A stretch of 64,000 nt of DNA, taken from Halocatena halophila. Its GTDB lineage: Archaea > Halobacteriota > Halobacteria > Halobacteriales > Haloarculaceae. The translations under genes were made by a program, and so were the position numbers. Location of the stretch: positions 930,001 to 994,000 of the forward strand of contig CP071306.1 of NCBI GenBank assembly GCA_027563145.1, given 5' to 3'. The notes under the pieces were generated by a model that worked only from the letters and a program-made list of their open reading frames with translations, was not told the DNA's origin and did not search any database. Positions 44,366 through 54,421 of this stretch are shown one piece after another. Position 1 is the stretch's first letter. The number at the start of each line of letters is the position of its first letter.

Positions 44366-45532
44366 ATGGACAAGGACGACCAACAGATCGAAACGCGCGC
44401 AATCCACGCCGGCCAGCAGCCCGACCCGGAGACCGGCGCGGTGATGCCACCAATCTATGCCACCTCGACGTACGAACAACCGGCCCCTGGCGAGCCCACT
44501 GAGTATGAGTACTCCCGGACCGGCAATCCCACGCGGACCGCGCTTGAGGAAAATCTCGCTGCACTCGAAGGGGGGGCACACGGCCGGGCGTTTGCCAGCG
44601 GGATGGCGGCGATCAACACGGTGTTGAATCTCTGTGAATCGGGTGATCACGTGATCGCCAGCAACGACGTGTACGGTGGGACGTACAGACTGTTCACACA
44701 GGTGTACGAACAGTACGATCTCGAGTTCGATTTCGTCGATATGACGGACCACGACGCTGTGGAAGACGCCCTCCGCGAGGAGACCGAAATCGTCTGGGTT
44801 GAGACGCCAACCAATCCCCTGTTGCGCGTGGTCGACACCACGGCAATCGCCGATCTCGCCCACAGTGTGGACGCGCTCTGTGTGGTTGACAACACGTTTG
44901 CGACACCAATACTCCAGCAGCCACTTGCAGACGGCGCAGATGCCGTCTGTCACTCGCTCACGAAATACATGGGTGGACACTCCGATGTGGTTGGGGGCGC
45001 ACTCGTTACCGACGATGACGAACTCGACGAGCAGTTTGGGTTCTATCAGAACAGCGTCGGCGGGACGCCGGATCCATTCACTGCCTTTCTCGTGTTGCGC
45101 GGGACGAAAACCCTGCCCGTACGGATGGAACGCCATTGTGAGAACGCCCGCACGGTCGCAGAATGGCTCACCGAGCAGCCAGTCGTCGAGACCGTCTACT
45201 ACCCGGGACTCGAATCCCATCCGACACACGACGTAGCTCGAAAACTAATGGACGACTACGGTGGGATGGTGAGCTTCGAGCTCGATGCAACCCTAGAGCA
45301 GGCAAGCGAGGTCGTCGCCGCGACGGAGGTGTTCACCCTGGCAGAGAGTCTCGGTGGCGTCGAGAGTCTCATCGAGCAGCCAGCGACGATGACACACCAG
45401 ACGATCCCTCGTCAGGAACGACTCGACGCCGGACTCACCGACGGACTGATCCGGGCAAGCGTCGGCATTGAACACAAAGACGACCTGATTGGTGACCTGG
45501 AGGCGGCGTTCGATCACGTTCTCGGCGGGTAA
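44366..45532 (+). CDS. Cystathionine gamma-synthase/lyase-type PLP enzyme
   Basis: ATG 44366 (MDKDDQQIETRAIHAGQQ) gives 388 residues. It belongs to the Cys/Met metabolism PLP family: [46 protein letters not shown], and the PLP Lys in SLTKYMGGHSD. It could be cystathionine gamma-synthase, gamma-lyase or beta-lyase. Its upstream position in a region with metY and metX favours methionine/cysteine interconversion. It does not overlap its neighbours. Confidence 0.9.
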   Translation: MDKDDQQIETRAIHAGQQPDPETGAVMPPIYATSTYEQPAPGEPTEYEYSRTGNPTRTALEENLAALEGGAHGRAFASGMAAINTVLNLCESGDHVIASNDVYGGTYRLFTQVYEQYDLEFDFVDMTDHDAVEDALREETEIVWVETPTNPLLRVVDTTAIADLAHSVDALCVVDNTFATPILQQPLADGADAVCHSLTKYMGGHSDVVGGALVTDDDELDEQFGFYQNSVGGTPDPFTAFLVLRGTKTLPVRMERHCENARTVAEWLTEQPVVETVYYPGLESHPTHDVARKLMDDYGGMVSFELDATLEQASEVVAATEVFTLAESLGGVESLIEQPATMTHQTIPRQERLDAGLTDGLIRASVGIEHKDDLIGDLEAAFDHVLGG

Positions 45533-45576
45533 AATCGGAAAGGGCAACTGATTACGACTGAACACGTACAGTCACC

Positions 45577-46380
45577 ATGAAACGCCGGACATATCTCGCC
45601 GGAGCAGTCGGTCTTCTCGGTGGCACTGTCGCCGTCAGCGCCCCCACTCTGCGTGGTGGAGCCCAGCAGTCTGCACAGCGGTCCCCATCCTCGACACTGT
45701 TGCCAGAAACGGAGTACGAAACGCCGATCTACCGGTTTAGCGGCGATGGCGATGGGCCAACCGGCGTCATCGTTGGTGGAATGCATGGCGACGAACGGTC
45801 GGGCTTTCTCGCCACAGAACGCGTTGGGCAGTTTTCAATCGACGCCGGCGAGCTCGTCGTCGTGCCGCGCGTCAATCAGCCTGCCATCGAGGCAAACACG
45901 CGCCACGGCATCGGCGGCGATCTGAATCGGCAGTTCCCACCGGGGGAAACGCCGACAACGAAGCTGGCACGCGCACTGTGGAACGATGTTGTCCTCGCCA
46001 CGGAACCCGATTTCCTCATGGATCTTCATCGCTCGAAAGGGATCTACGGCGTGCATCCCGATTTCGTCGGGCAGGCGATCTTCCCGACCGACGTTGCGCC
46101 GGCAAAAGCACACGCAACGGAGACAATCAACCGCCTCAATGACAATTCCGTCTCTCGCTGGATGCCGTATCACAAATTCGCGCTGGGCAACGTCATGCAC
46201 GGCACGAGTCCTCTGTTGGCGCACAAAGCCGGCGGTGATCTCTCGATTCCGGCGTACATCGTGGAAGCGGCCGAGTTTCTCACAGACAGACAGACCAGAA
46301 TCGACTGGACGGTAACGGCGGCGACACACCTGCTCGAACTCCACGGCATCGAACGAACCGACGGCGGTGAAAAATCATGA
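45577..46380 (+). CDS. Exported M14-family deacylase (succinylglutamate desuccinylase/aspartoacylase type)
   Basis: The 267-residue protein starts with a twin-Arg signal lacking the usual spacing (KRRTYLAGAVG) and a hydrophobic stretch. Zinc ligands fit the M14 pattern: VIVGGMHGDERSG gives His and Glu, and FLMDLHRSKG gives the second His. GIGGDLNRQFPPGE holds the substrate Arg. AstE/ASPA enzymes cleave N-acyl amino acids, but an exported form with this N-terminus is unusual. It overlaps the next gene by four bases. Confidence 0.82.
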   Translation: MKRRTYLAGAVGLLGGTVAVSAPTLRGGAQQSAQRSPSSTLLPETEYETPIYRFSGDGDGPTGVIVGGMHGDERSGFLATERVGQFSIDAGELVVVPRVNQPAIEANTRHGIGGDLNRQFPPGETPTTKLARALWNDVVLATEPDFLMDLHRSKGIYGVHPDFVGQAIFPTDVAPAKAHATETINRLNDNSVSRWMPYHKFALGNVMHGTSPLLAHKAGGDLSIPAYIVEAAEFLTDRQTRIDWTVTAATHLLELHGIERTDGGEKS

Positions 46381-46652
46381 GCTTGCTTCGAACACTCCGT
46401 CGCATCCTTGCCGGACGTGCCGTGATTGGTGCGTTCGTGGTGCTTGTGAGCCCGTTTCTGCTGGGTGTATACGATAACGCACTGATGACACCGCTTGCGC
46501 TCCCTGGCTATTTCGTGATGTCGATCGGCAGCTCGATCGGCAACACCGTCTTCCCGAACCTTGCCCTCTGGGTCTTCTGGGTGCCGTTTTTTGGGATATT
46601 TTATCTCATTGCTATCGGTATTGGTGGACTGTATCGCACCGTCCGTCACTGA
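46377..46652 (+). CDS. Two-span membrane protein coupled to the deacylase
   Basis: The 91-residue protein overlaps the deacylase stop (ATGA). It has a basic start (LLRTLRRILAGR), then two or three hydrophobic segments (AVIGAFVVLVSPFLLGVY and LALWVFWVPFFGIFYLIAIG), and ends with a short basic tail (LYRTVRH). No family is recognised. Translational coupling suggests it acts with the deacylase, perhaps as a membrane partner, which is inference. Confidence 0.6.
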   Translation: MSLLRTLRRILAGRAVIGAFVVLVSPFLLGVYDNALMTPLALPGYFVMSIGSSIGNTVFPNLALWVFWVPFFGIFYLIAIGIGGLYRTVRH

Positions 46653-46682
46653 TATTTGTCAGTCGGACAATTACTGGATGCG

Positions 46683-47159
46683 ATGAAAACGACGACGCTA
46701 GCAGAGATCGTCTCAGAGCCGAACCCGCTCAACGTCCACGAGATCAGAAAGCCCCTGAGCAAGGTGCTTGGAACGACGGACGTTGCGATCAACTACTTCG
46801 AGCTGGAAAACGGAGAGTCGTTCTCTGGCGGGCTCCACACTCACCACGACCAGGAGGAGATATTTATCATTCTGGAGGGAACCGCAACGTTCGAAATCGG
46901 ACGATCGGGCGATGAGACCGTCACCGTTGGTGAATCCGAAGCGATCCGATTCGAGCCGGGCGAGTATCAGTGTGGCCACAATCACGATGAAGAGACCGTG
47001 CGAGCGTTCGCGATCGGCGCACCCGGCGCATCACACGACTGGGACGGACTCGAAACGATCATCTACTGTTCGAGCTGTGAAGAACAGACCGGCCACAGCG
47101 TGGCACTCGAGGGAAGCGCCTTTTCACTCACCTGCAAGGAGTGTGGCCACGAGCCCTGA
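46683..47159 (+). CDS. Cupin protein with C-terminal zinc ribbon
   Basis: ATG 46683 (MKTTTLAEIVSEPNPLNV) gives 158 residues. The cupin motif 1 reads GGLHTHHDQEEIFIILEG, with His ligands and Glu, and motif 2 reads YQCGHNHDEE. After the barrel a two-CxxC ribbon follows (YCSSCEEQTG and LTCKECGHEP). The metal-binding cupin may be an isomerase, dioxygenase or sensor. It lies 30 bases after the two-span membrane gene on the same strand. Confidence 0.82.
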   Translation: MKTTTLAEIVSEPNPLNVHEIRKPLSKVLGTTDVAINYFELENGESFSGGLHTHHDQEEIFIILEGTATFEIGRSGDETVTVGESEAIRFEPGEYQCGHNHDEETVRAFAIGAPGASHDWDGLETIIYCSSCEEQTGHSVALEGSAFSLTCKECGHEP

Positions 47160-48134
47160 TCAGAACAGCGCCTGGCTCGAATCGAGAATTTTGGCGGGAC
47201 CACCGACCTGCCAGCGCCGCGTCGGTGCGTGCTCGCTGAGCGCAGACTCGACGGTGTCAACGTGCTCTGCGGTCGTGTTGACGTAGACGCTCGCCCCGGT
47301 GTCGGTCGAGAAAAAGGCAGGAATGCCGTCGTCGCGGAGCGACCGGACCGTCTCGAAGATCTCGAGCGTCGTTGGCTGCCAGTAGACCCAGCCAGCCGGA
47401 CCCGTCATCGTGGTGGCTGCAAGCGAGAGCGAATCGTGTTCGGCAAGCTCGAAAACGGCATCGAAATCACCGCGACGGAGCCCATCACACATTGTGACGA
47501 TCTGTTCGTGGATGTGTGCCATCCGGGCCTCGAACATGTGGCTGTCGGCCGCCTCTTTGTGGGCTTCTTCGGTCTCTTTGTACGCCGGTACCTCACAGCC
47601 GATGATTCGGAGCTCATCTTCGAGCACCGAGTCGAGTTGCTCTGCGTGACAGTCCGCGTCGTTCAATCCGGCATACAGTTGTGAAAATCCACCCGTGACC
47701 GCGCGTGCGGCAGAAGAAGACCCACGCCGTGCGATCGTCGATATCTCCGCCCGACTCAGATCGAGCTCTGCAGCCGTTGATAGCGCCATCGCCGCCGCCG
47801 CAAAGCCAGAGGAGGAAGATCCAAATCCGATGTTCGTCGGAAACGAACTCTCCGATTCGAATCGAACGGGAGTCTCGATCGATGCCAGCTCCCGAACGTG
47901 ATCGATCACCGATGTGACGCGTTCTGCCGCGCGACCGCTTACCGGTTCGCCGTCGATGACGAGCTGATCTGACGCGAGCGAGTCGTCAAACGCGACCGTG
48001 GTCGTCGTGTTGCTTGGTGCAGTACAGACGCTGATCGAATCGTGGTACGGCAGCCGGAGTTCGGGGTCGCGCATCCCGTGATACTTGACCAGACCCTGTA
48101 TTGGATGGGCCCTGGCCGTCGCCTTCAGTTGCAT
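47160..48134 (-). CDS. Phosphomevalonate decarboxylase (GHMP family)
   Basis: ATG 48134 (MQLKATARAHPIQGLVKYHG) gives 324 residues. The GHMP ATP loop is FPTNIGFGSSSSGFAAAAMA, and the opening RAHPIQGLVKYHGMRD matches decarboxylases. The archaeal alternative mevalonate route uses phosphomevalonate decarboxylase (shown in Haloferax), feeding isopentenyl phosphate to lipid synthesis. The catalytic Asp/Arg set lies in later motifs. Diphosphomevalonate decarboxylase is the closest alternative. It is convergent with the cupin gene with no gap. Confidence 0.88.
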   Translation of the reverse strand: MQLKATARAHPIQGLVKYHGMRDPELRLPYHDSISVCTAPSNTTTTVAFDDSLASDQLVIDGEPVSGRAAERVTSVIDHVRELASIETPVRFESESSFPTNIGFGSSSSGFAAAAMALSTAAELDLSRAEISTIARRGSSSAARAVTGGFSQLYAGLNDADCHAEQLDSVLEDELRIIGCEVPAYKETEEAHKEAADSHMFEARMAHIHEQIVTMCDGLRRGDFDAVFELAEHDSLSLAATTMTGPAGWVYWQPTTLEIFETVRSLRDDGIPAFFSTDTGASVYVNTTAEHVDTVESALSEHAPTRRWQVGGPAKILDSSQALF

Positions 48135-48273
48135 ACCGTGTTTGGAACGTACCGACGGCTTAACTCGTTCGAATCGACTGGCACAGAGCACCGACTCTGT
48201 GAGTAACTGTCACATCAGCAAAGATTGCCGTAACTGGCGGTTATAACTTTTTGTGGATATATGAGTCACAAAC

Positions 48274-49560
48274 ATGGGAACCGATGAGCAACGCACACGC
48301 GCGTTTGACACGCGCTGTGTGCACGCGGGCCAGCAACCCGACGAGCAGACGGGGGCTCGGGCGACACCGCTGTATCAGACCACATCCTACGAGTTCGACG
48401 ACGCAGACCACGCGGCCGGACTGTACGCGCTCGAAACGGACGGTGACGTGTATTCGCGGATCAGCAACCCGACGGTCAGAACGCTCGAACAACGACTGGC
48501 CGACCTGGAGGGTGGCGTTGGTGCGCTCGCCACGAGTTCGGGGATGGCTGCACTCGATGCGGCCACACTCATACTGGCTGAGTCTGGCGACAACGTCGTT
48601 TCTGCGGCCTCGATCTACGGGGGGACCCACGCGTATCTCCAGTCGACGGCCGCTCGACGCGGAATCGAAGCGCGGTTCGTCGAGACGCTCTCACCAAGCG
48701 CGTACGCGGCGGCGATCGACGAGCGAACCGCGTACGTCCATATTGAGACGATTGGGAATCCCTCACTCGTCACGGCCGATATCGAGCGTCTCAGTGAGAT
48801 CGCTCACGACCACGACGTCCCCCTGATCGTGGACAACACGTTCGCAACGCCGGCGCTCTGTCGACCGCTTGAGCACGGCGCGGATCTGGTGTGGGAATCG
48901 ACGACAAAATGGATTCACGGCGGCGGAACGACGATTGGCGGCGTGCTAATCGATGGGGGCACGTTTCCGTGGGCAGACCATCCCGACCGCTATCCGGAGG
49001 TTGGCGGCGACAACCCGGCGTTCCACGGGCTGAACTTCAGTGAGCGATACGGTGAACGGGCGTTCACGAACGCGGCTCGTCAGCGATCGTTGCGGAGCCT
49101 GGGCGATCAACAATCCCCGTTCGACGCCTGGGTGACACTCCAGGGGCTCGAAACGCTCGCACTCCGGATGGAGCGACACTGTTCGAACGCGATGACCGTG
49201 GCCGAATTCCTCGCTGACCATCCCGACGTGGCCTGGGTTCGGTATCCGGGGCTCGAGCGCCACGAAACGCACGAGCAGGCGAGTCGGTATCTCGATGGCG
49301 GCTATGGTGGCATGATCGCCTTTGGCCTAGAAGGTGGCTTTGCGGCCGGAAAGCAGCTGTGTGAGTCCGTCGAGCTAACGTCGTTTCTGGCGAACGTGGG
49401 CGATGCAAAGAGCCTGCTCATCCATCCGGCAAGCACCACACACGCACAGCTTTCGCCCGAACAACAGCGCGAATCCGGCGTGACTCGGGATCTGGTCAGA
49501 CTCTCCGTTGGCATCGAAGCGCCCGAAGACATCATCGCCGATCTGGATCGCTCGATATGA
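48274..49560 (+). CDS. metY: O-acetylhomoserine aminocarboxypropyltransferase/sulfhydrylase
   Basis: MetY joins sulfide or a thiol to O-acetylhomoserine. The 428-residue PLP enzyme shows [63 protein letters not shown] and the PLP Lys in [11 protein letters not shown]. The longer length and the TTKWIHG form separate it from the CGS-like gene nearby. It overlaps metX by four bases, so product and substrate genes are coupled. A poly-T stretch (ttttt near 48248) precedes it. Confidence 0.93.
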   Translation: MGTDEQRTRAFDTRCVHAGQQPDEQTGARATPLYQTTSYEFDDADHAAGLYALETDGDVYSRISNPTVRTLEQRLADLEGGVGALATSSGMAALDAATLILAESGDNVVSAASIYGGTHAYLQSTAARRGIEARFVETLSPSAYAAAIDERTAYVHIETIGNPSLVTADIERLSEIAHDHDVPLIVDNTFATPALCRPLEHGADLVWESTTKWIHGGGTTIGGVLIDGGTFPWADHPDRYPEVGGDNPAFHGLNFSERYGERAFTNAARQRSLRSLGDQQSPFDAWVTLQGLETLALRMERHCSNAMTVAEFLADHPDVAWVRYPGLERHETHEQASRYLDGGYGGMIAFGLEGGFAAGKQLCESVELTSFLANVGDAKSLLIHPASTTHAQLSPEQQRESGVTRDLVRLSVGIEAPEDIIADLDRSI

Positions 49561-50744
49561 CCGACACGATCTCGATCGGGGAGTTTCAGTTCGCCTGTGG
49601 CGAGTCACTCTCGAATCTCGAACTGGCCTACGAGACGTACGGTGAGTTCACTGGTGACAACGCGATCTTGATCTGTCACGCGCTCACTGGCAGCGCACAC
49701 GTCGCCGGTGGCCGGCGCACCGACACAAGCGGGCAGGCAAGCGCCTGGTGGGATGCCGTCGTTGGGCCGGGAAAGGCGATCGACACGACGGAGTATTTCG
49801 TCGTCTGCGTGAACGTGCCGGGATCGTGTTATGGCTCCAGTGGACCGGCATCGGCCGCACCCGACGGTGAACCCTACGGGACATCGTTTCCCGCCGTCAC
49901 GGTCGCCGACTGGACGAACGCCCAGAGAGCGCTGCTCGATGAGCTCGGCGTCGCACAGCTGTCTGCCGTCATCGGCGGGAGCGTCGGTGGCATGAACGCG
50001 ATCGACTGGGCAAAACGCCATCCGGACCAGTTCGATCGATTGATCGCAATCGCGACCGCACCCAGACTCGATCCGCAGTGTCTGGCGCTGAATGCGATCG
50101 CCCGACGGGCAATTACGACTGATCCAGACTGGCAGGACGGCGAGTACTACGACAGCAACAGAACGCCGACCGACGGACTGGCAATTGCCCGCCAGATCGG
50201 CCACGTAATGTATCTCTCCAAGGAGTCGATGACGGCGAAATTCGGCCGCCGGGCAGCCGGACGTGACGCGCGCCGTGATTCGTTCCCGGTCGATCCTGCG
50301 GCGTCGTTCTTTCCCTATCGCGACGTGGAATCGTATCTCGACTACCAGGCCGAGAAATTCGTCGAGCGATTCGACGCGAACAGCTATCTGTATCTGACAC
50401 GGGCAATGGACGGCTACGATCTGAGTGCCGGCTTCGAGTCGGACGCGGATGCGCTTGGCGCATTCGAGGGCGAAGCGCTCTGTCTTTCGTTCACCGGCGA
50501 CTGGCATTTCACAGTCGAGCAGTCAGAACGGATCGCAAGCGCACTCCGGACGACGAACACGCCGGTGGCCCACCACGTCGTCGCATCCGACCACGGTCAC
50601 GACGCGTTTCTGGTCGAGCCGAACAACGTCGGACCGCCGATCGCTGGCTTTCTCGAGAACGGCATCCGTGCGACTGCCGTCACTGACACAGTCGAGAGAG
50701 AGAGCGGCGAGTTTGCGCCCGTCCACACGAGCTTGTTCAGCTGA
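49557..50744 (+). CDS. metX: Homoserine O-acetyltransferase
   Basis: The 395-residue alpha/beta-hydrolase fold enzyme has the nucleophile in [14 protein letters not shown] (G-x-S-x-G), an early [19 protein letters not shown] oxyanion region, and the catalytic Asp and His near [10 protein letters not shown] and SDHGHDAFL. MetX makes O-acetylhomoserine for MetY. Succinyl-specific relatives exist; the chosen substrate is inferred from pairing with metY. It overlaps the preceding gene (ATGA). Confidence 0.93.
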   Translation: MTDTISIGEFQFACGESLSNLELAYETYGEFTGDNAILICHALTGSAHVAGGRRTDTSGQASAWWDAVVGPGKAIDTTEYFVVCVNVPGSCYGSSGPASAAPDGEPYGTSFPAVTVADWTNAQRALLDELGVAQLSAVIGGSVGGMNAIDWAKRHPDQFDRLIAIATAPRLDPQCLALNAIARRAITTDPDWQDGEYYDSNRTPTDGLAIARQIGHVMYLSKESMTAKFGRRAAGRDARRDSFPVDPAASFFPYRDVESYLDYQAEKFVERFDANSYLYLTRAMDGYDLSAGFESDADALGAFEGEALCLSFTGDWHFTVEQSERIASALRTTNTPVAHHVVASDHGHDAFLVEPNNVGPPIAGFLENGIRATAVTDTVERESGEFAPVHTSLFS

Positions 50745-51002
50745 TCAGCGCCGATACACCACTGAGCCGATCCCGACGACGATCGCCAGTGGATACGCCG
50801 GCCGATTTGAGACAACCGACCAGACGAGCGAGGCGGGGCTCGCCTGCGGGCCGGTCGACAGCTGGCCCTGAACGAGCACGCCGAGATAGAGGCCGGCGAT
50901 CGCCGCCATCGTCACGCCAGCTGTCGAGAGGGGATTGTCGTTGACCCAGTCGAGAACGCCGATTGCTCCCCGACGGGGAGCATCGATAAGCCGAGATAAC
51001 AT
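50745..51002 (-). CDS. Two-span membrane protein, unknown function
   Basis: ATG 51002 (MLSRLIDAPRRGAIGVLDWV) gives 85 residues; an upstream in-frame codon adds Arg-rich sequence and is not used. It has hydrophobic segments GVTMAAIAGLYLGVLVQG and YPLAIVVGIGSVVY. No family is recognised. It ends tail to tail with metX (no gap) and lies 35 bases after the serB stop on the same strand. Confidence 0.55.
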   Translation of the reverse strand: MLSRLIDAPRRGAIGVLDWVNDNPLSTAGVTMAAIAGLYLGVLVQGQLSTGPQASPASLVWSVVSNRPAYPLAIVVGIGSVVYRR

Positions 51003-51037
51003 AGGTGGTGTTACCGATCGGACACGATAAAGGTGCG

Positions 51038-51679
51038 TCAGACGGAGCGAACGCCACGCTCTGTGAGCACGGAATCGAGCGCTGCCATCGAGTCGACCGT
51101 CGTCGAACACGCGGGTTCAACCGCCGGCTTTGGATCGAAGCCAACCGCAAGCCCAGCAGCCTCCAGCATGGGCAGATCGTTCGCGCCATCGCCGACGGCA
51201 ACCACATCGGAGAGTTCAATTCCTTGCTCTGTCGCGATCGATTCGAGTGCGTCATCTTTCGTGCCCTCGATCAGCGGGCCGGCAACCGACCCGGTCAGCT
51301 CACCGTCCTCGGCGACGAGCCGGTTAGCGACGATCGTGTCCACACTCGTCTGGGCCCCAGACAGGGCCGCCTCGACGCCACGCTCGAATCCACCGGTCAA
51401 AATTGCGACCGTCACGCCGTCTGCGCGCAGGCCATCGATGACCGACGCCGCGTCAGGACGCAACCGAACCTGCTCGAACGCGTCGGCTGTGGCGTCCATC
51501 GAGAGCCCCTCGAGCAGCGCCACCCGCTCGCGAAGACTCGTTGCGTACTCGATCTCGTCGTTCATCGCCCGCTCGGTGATCTGGGCCATCTCATCGGCAG
51601 CGTTGCATTGCTCGCCGAGCAGCACGGTCATCTCCGAATCTGACAGCGTCCCGTCAAAATCGAACGCCACAAGGTCCAT
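51038..51679 (-). CDS. serB: Phosphoserine phosphatase
   Basis: The 213-residue HAD enzyme opens LVAFDFDGTLSDSE with Asp7 and Asp9, has VAILTGGFERG (motif II) and SDVVAVGDGANDLPMLEAAG (motif IV), and the conserved AVGFDPKP loop. It makes serine from phosphoserine. It is divergent from serA across 134 bases, so the two serine-pathway genes flank one promoter region. Confidence 0.93.
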   Translation of the reverse strand: MDLVAFDFDGTLSDSEMTVLLGEQCNAADEMAQITERAMNDEIEYATSLRERVALLEGLSMDATADAFEQVRLRPDAASVIDGLRADGVTVAILTGGFERGVEAALSGAQTSVDTIVANRLVAEDGELTGSVAGPLIEGTKDDALESIATEQGIELSDVVAVGDGANDLPMLEAAGLAVGFDPKPAVEPACSTTVDSMAALDSVLTERGVRSV

Positions 51680-51813
51680 ATCTCAGTTGGGTGTCTCAGG
51701 GCTCAAAACGCCCCCGATTCGAACGTGAGCACACCACACTGACAGTAGGACGCAACTTTTGCCAGGACTGTGAACGAAGAAAGCGTTAACCCCACACCAA
51801 CAGAGTCGGAGAT

Positions 51814-53397
51814 ATGAAGGTACTCATCACGGATCCGATCGCGGATGCAGGCATCGATCGGCTCCGGGAGGCTGGATTCACGGTCGAGACAGCGTATGAA
51901 GCCGATCAGGAAACGCTACAAACCGCGATCCGAGATGCAGCTGGGCTCGTCGTCCGGTCCGGGACGGAAGTGACAGACGAGCTCTTATCGGGTGCGCCAG
52001 CGCTCCAGATCGTGGGGCGGGCAGGGATCGGCGTGGACAACATCGACATCGACGCCGCCACCGAGCACGGCGTGATCGTTGCCAACGCACCCGAGGGTAA
52101 CGTGCGGGCGGCTGCCGAGCACACGGTCGCGATGACGTTCGCCACCGCCCGGTCGATTCCACAGGCACACGCCCGACTGAAAACTGGCGAGTGGGCCAAA
52201 GGTGACTACGTTGGCACGGAGCTGAACAACAAAACGCTCGGTATCGTCGGACTCGGACGCGTCGGCCAGGAGGTCGCAAAGCGACTCGGTAGCCTCGGCA
52301 TGGAGCTCGTCGCCTACGACCCCTACATTGGCGCTGATCGCGCAGAGGCACTGGGAGCCGAGCTCGCCGAGCTCGAGACGGTGCTCGATCGAGCCGACAT
52401 CGCGACGGTGCACACGCCGCTGACGCCCGAAACGGAGGGGCTGATCGGCGCTGCGGAACTGAAGCGACTCGATGGCGGCTATCTCATCAACTGCGCGCGT
52501 GGCGGTGTTGTTGAAGAGGATGCGCTCGCGAGCGCTGTGGTCGATGGCACACTCGAAGGCGCAGCGCTCGACGTGTTTGCCACGGAACCGCTCCCCGAGG
52601 ATAGCCCCTTGCTCGGGGCCGAAAACGTCGTTGTGACGCCACACCTCGGCGCAAGCACGGAGGCTGCCCAGGAGAACGTCGCCACGTCGATCGCAGACCA
52701 GATCGCCGCCGCCGTTGCCGACGAGCCCGTGCTCAACGCGCTCAATGCGCCATCGATCGACGCCAGCGCGTTCGGCCGCGTTGAGCCGTACATCGAGCTG
52801 GCAGAAACTGCCGGTCGGATTGCGATGGAGCTGTTCGACGCCCACATCGACACCGCCCACGTCGAGTACGCAGGCGAAATCGCCGACGAGGAGGTCGATA
52901 TCGTGACGGCAAGTGCACTCAAAGGAATGTTCAGACCGCTGGAGTCCCAGGTCAACGCCGTCAACGCGCCGGGAATTGCCGAAGAGCGCGCGATCGATGT
53001 CGTCGAATCGAAGGCAACCGCCGCAGAGGACTTTCAGAGTTTGATCTCCGTCACACTCGAAAACGGCGACGGTTCGGTTACCGTCAGCGGCACGCAGTTT
53101 GCCGGCAACGACCCGCGAATCGTCAGAATCGACGGCTACCGGGTCGATGCGATTCCCGAGGGGCACATGCTCGTTGCGCGCAACTACGACGAGCCGGGTG
53201 TTATCGGCTTTATCGGGACCGTCCTCGGCGAGTACGACATCAACATCGCCGGCATGTTCAACGGCCGGGAGACGATCGGCGGGGAGGCGCTGACGGTGTA
53301 CTCACTCGACAGCGAGCCAAACGGGTCGATCATCGAGACGCTTGAGGCAGACGAGCGGATCATCAGCGCGCAGTATCTCGCGCTCACCGACGAGTAG
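51814..53397 (+). CDS. serA: D-3-phosphoglycerate dehydrogenase
   Basis: The 527-residue enzyme starts MKVLITDPIADAGIDRL. The NAD fold has LGIVGLGRVGQEVAKRLG, then RGGVVEEDALA and VTPHLGASTEAAQ with the catalytic His. An intervening domain (about 310-450) and a C-terminal ACT domain (MLVARNYDEPGVIGFIGTVL) follow, giving the long type 1 form open to serine feedback. It is the first step from glycolysis to serine. Confidence 0.95.
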   Translation: MKVLITDPIADAGIDRLREAGFTVETAYEADQETLQTAIRDAAGLVVRSGTEVTDELLSGAPALQIVGRAGIGVDNIDIDAATEHGVIVANAPEGNVRAAAEHTVAMTFATARSIPQAHARLKTGEWAKGDYVGTELNNKTLGIVGLGRVGQEVAKRLGSLGMELVAYDPYIGADRAEALGAELAELETVLDRADIATVHTPLTPETEGLIGAAELKRLDGGYLINCARGGVVEEDALASAVVDGTLEGAALDVFATEPLPEDSPLLGAENVVVTPHLGASTEAAQENVATSIADQIAAAVADEPVLNALNAPSIDASAFGRVEPYIELAETAGRIAMELFDAHIDTAHVEYAGEIADEEVDIVTASALKGMFRPLESQVNAVNAPGIAEERAIDVVESKATAAEDFQSLISVTLENGDGSVTVSGTQFAGNDPRIVRIDGYRVDAIPEGHMLVARNYDEPGVIGFIGTVLGEYDINIAGMFNGRETIGGEALTVYSLDSEPNGSIIETLEADERIISAQYLALTDE

Positions 53398-53398
53398 C

Positions 53399-53842
53399 TC
53401 AGTCGAGCCGTTTGACGAAACCGGTTTTCTCGTGGCGATCGAAGCCACACGACTCGTAAAATTGGCGTTTCCACTCCTGATCAGTGCCCGTCTGAAGCTG
53501 GATTTTATAGCAGTAGCGTTCCTCGGCGATCGCAATCGCGTGTGAGAGACAGAGCCGACCGAATCCCTGGTTTCGGTAGGCTTCGTGGGTGATTACGTTC
53601 TCGATGACACCGAATGGGCGTCCATCGCGCGCCAGGTTCGGCACGATCGACAGCTGGCAGGTCCCTACGAGCTGCGCTTCGTGTTCGACGACAACGATCA
53701 CGATCGAGGGGTCGGCCAGCAGTCGTTCGAACCGATCGCGCAGCTGTATCGATTCGAGAGGCGGATCGTCCGGATGGAGCTGGCGATAGAGCGTTCTGAG
53801 CGCCTCAAGTTCGGTAGCGCGGATCTCGCGAGCCGTGGCCAT
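53399..53842 (-). CDS. GNAT-family N-acetyltransferase
   Basis: The 147-residue protein is a compact GNAT fold: a VVEHEAQLVGTCQLSIVP strand pair, FGVIENVITHEAYRNQGFG with the acetyl-CoA loop R/Q-x-x-G-x-G, and FYESCGFDRHEKTGF. The acceptor is unknown; protein N-alpha or amino-sugar acetylation are examples in the family. It is convergent with serA across one base. Confidence 0.85.
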   Translation of the reverse strand: MATAREIRATELEALRTLYRQLHPDDPPLESIQLRDRFERLLADPSIVIVVVEHEAQLVGTCQLSIVPNLARDGRPFGVIENVITHEAYRNQGFGRLCLSHAIAIAEERYCYKIQLQTGTDQEWKRQFYESCGFDRHEKTGFVKRLD

Positions 53843-53927
53843 ATGTTGTTGTCACAACAGAAATCACTTGACGGCGACGAACTGCGGATTCGTCAGCCTT
53901 TAGCGCGATCCTCACCTCAGTTGACGC

Positions 53928-54419
53928 ATGGTGCTCGACGACGTGGCGATAGCGACGATCGTGCTGCTATCAGTCACGTCGAGCTTTCCGTTATTGCTGT
54001 ACGGTGCCTGGATTGTCATCGACGCAGAGCCGGTGACGTGGGCGGTGCTCATGCGCCATCTCAGATACATTCTCACCGGACTCGCACTGACGACGGTCCC
54101 GCTGGTCGGCTGGATGATCCCACAACTGACCGATCAGTTGACCGGCTTTGCAGCGCTGCATGCCGTCCTCGGCCTCCAGGCGTATGCCATGTTACTGTTC
54201 GCATTCACCGGCATCGTTCGGATTTTCATGGCCAAGCGTCGACACGATCTCTATCACGACTACGACGAGGCCGTGCTGCTTGATGAGATCGGCGGCGAGA
54301 CGATGAACCACTGGCGCTGGCGACTACGGATCGGCGTGTTCGGCTACATCGGCTTCTGGCTACTCGCCTATCTCGGTGGCGTGCTGCGATACGTGGCGCG
54401 CTATGACCTGCTCGGGTGA
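53928..54419 (+). CDS. Four-helix haloarchaeal membrane protein
   Basis: The 163-residue protein has four hydrophobic segments (IVLLSVTSSFPLLLYGAWIV, YILTGLALTTVPLVGWMI and others) with His residues in short loops and helix edges (MRHLRY, LHAVLG). It could bind haem or simply be structural. The tail is GGVLRYVARYDLLG. I do not recall a named function. It ends two bases before the nth stop on the opposite strand. Confidence 0.62.
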   Translation: MVLDDVAIATIVLLSVTSSFPLLLYGAWIVIDAEPVTWAVLMRHLRYILTGLALTTVPLVGWMIPQLTDQLTGFAALHAVLGLQAYAMLLFAFTGIVRIFMAKRRHDLYHDYDEAVLLDEIGGETMNHWRWRLRIGVFGYIGFWLLAYLGGVLRYVARYDLLG

Positions 54420-54421
54420 AA

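Noticed and set aside
51985..53166. 393-codon open frame opposite serA
   Set aside because: It is Arg/Cys-rich, lacks acidic composition, and covers conserved serA motifs on the other strand.
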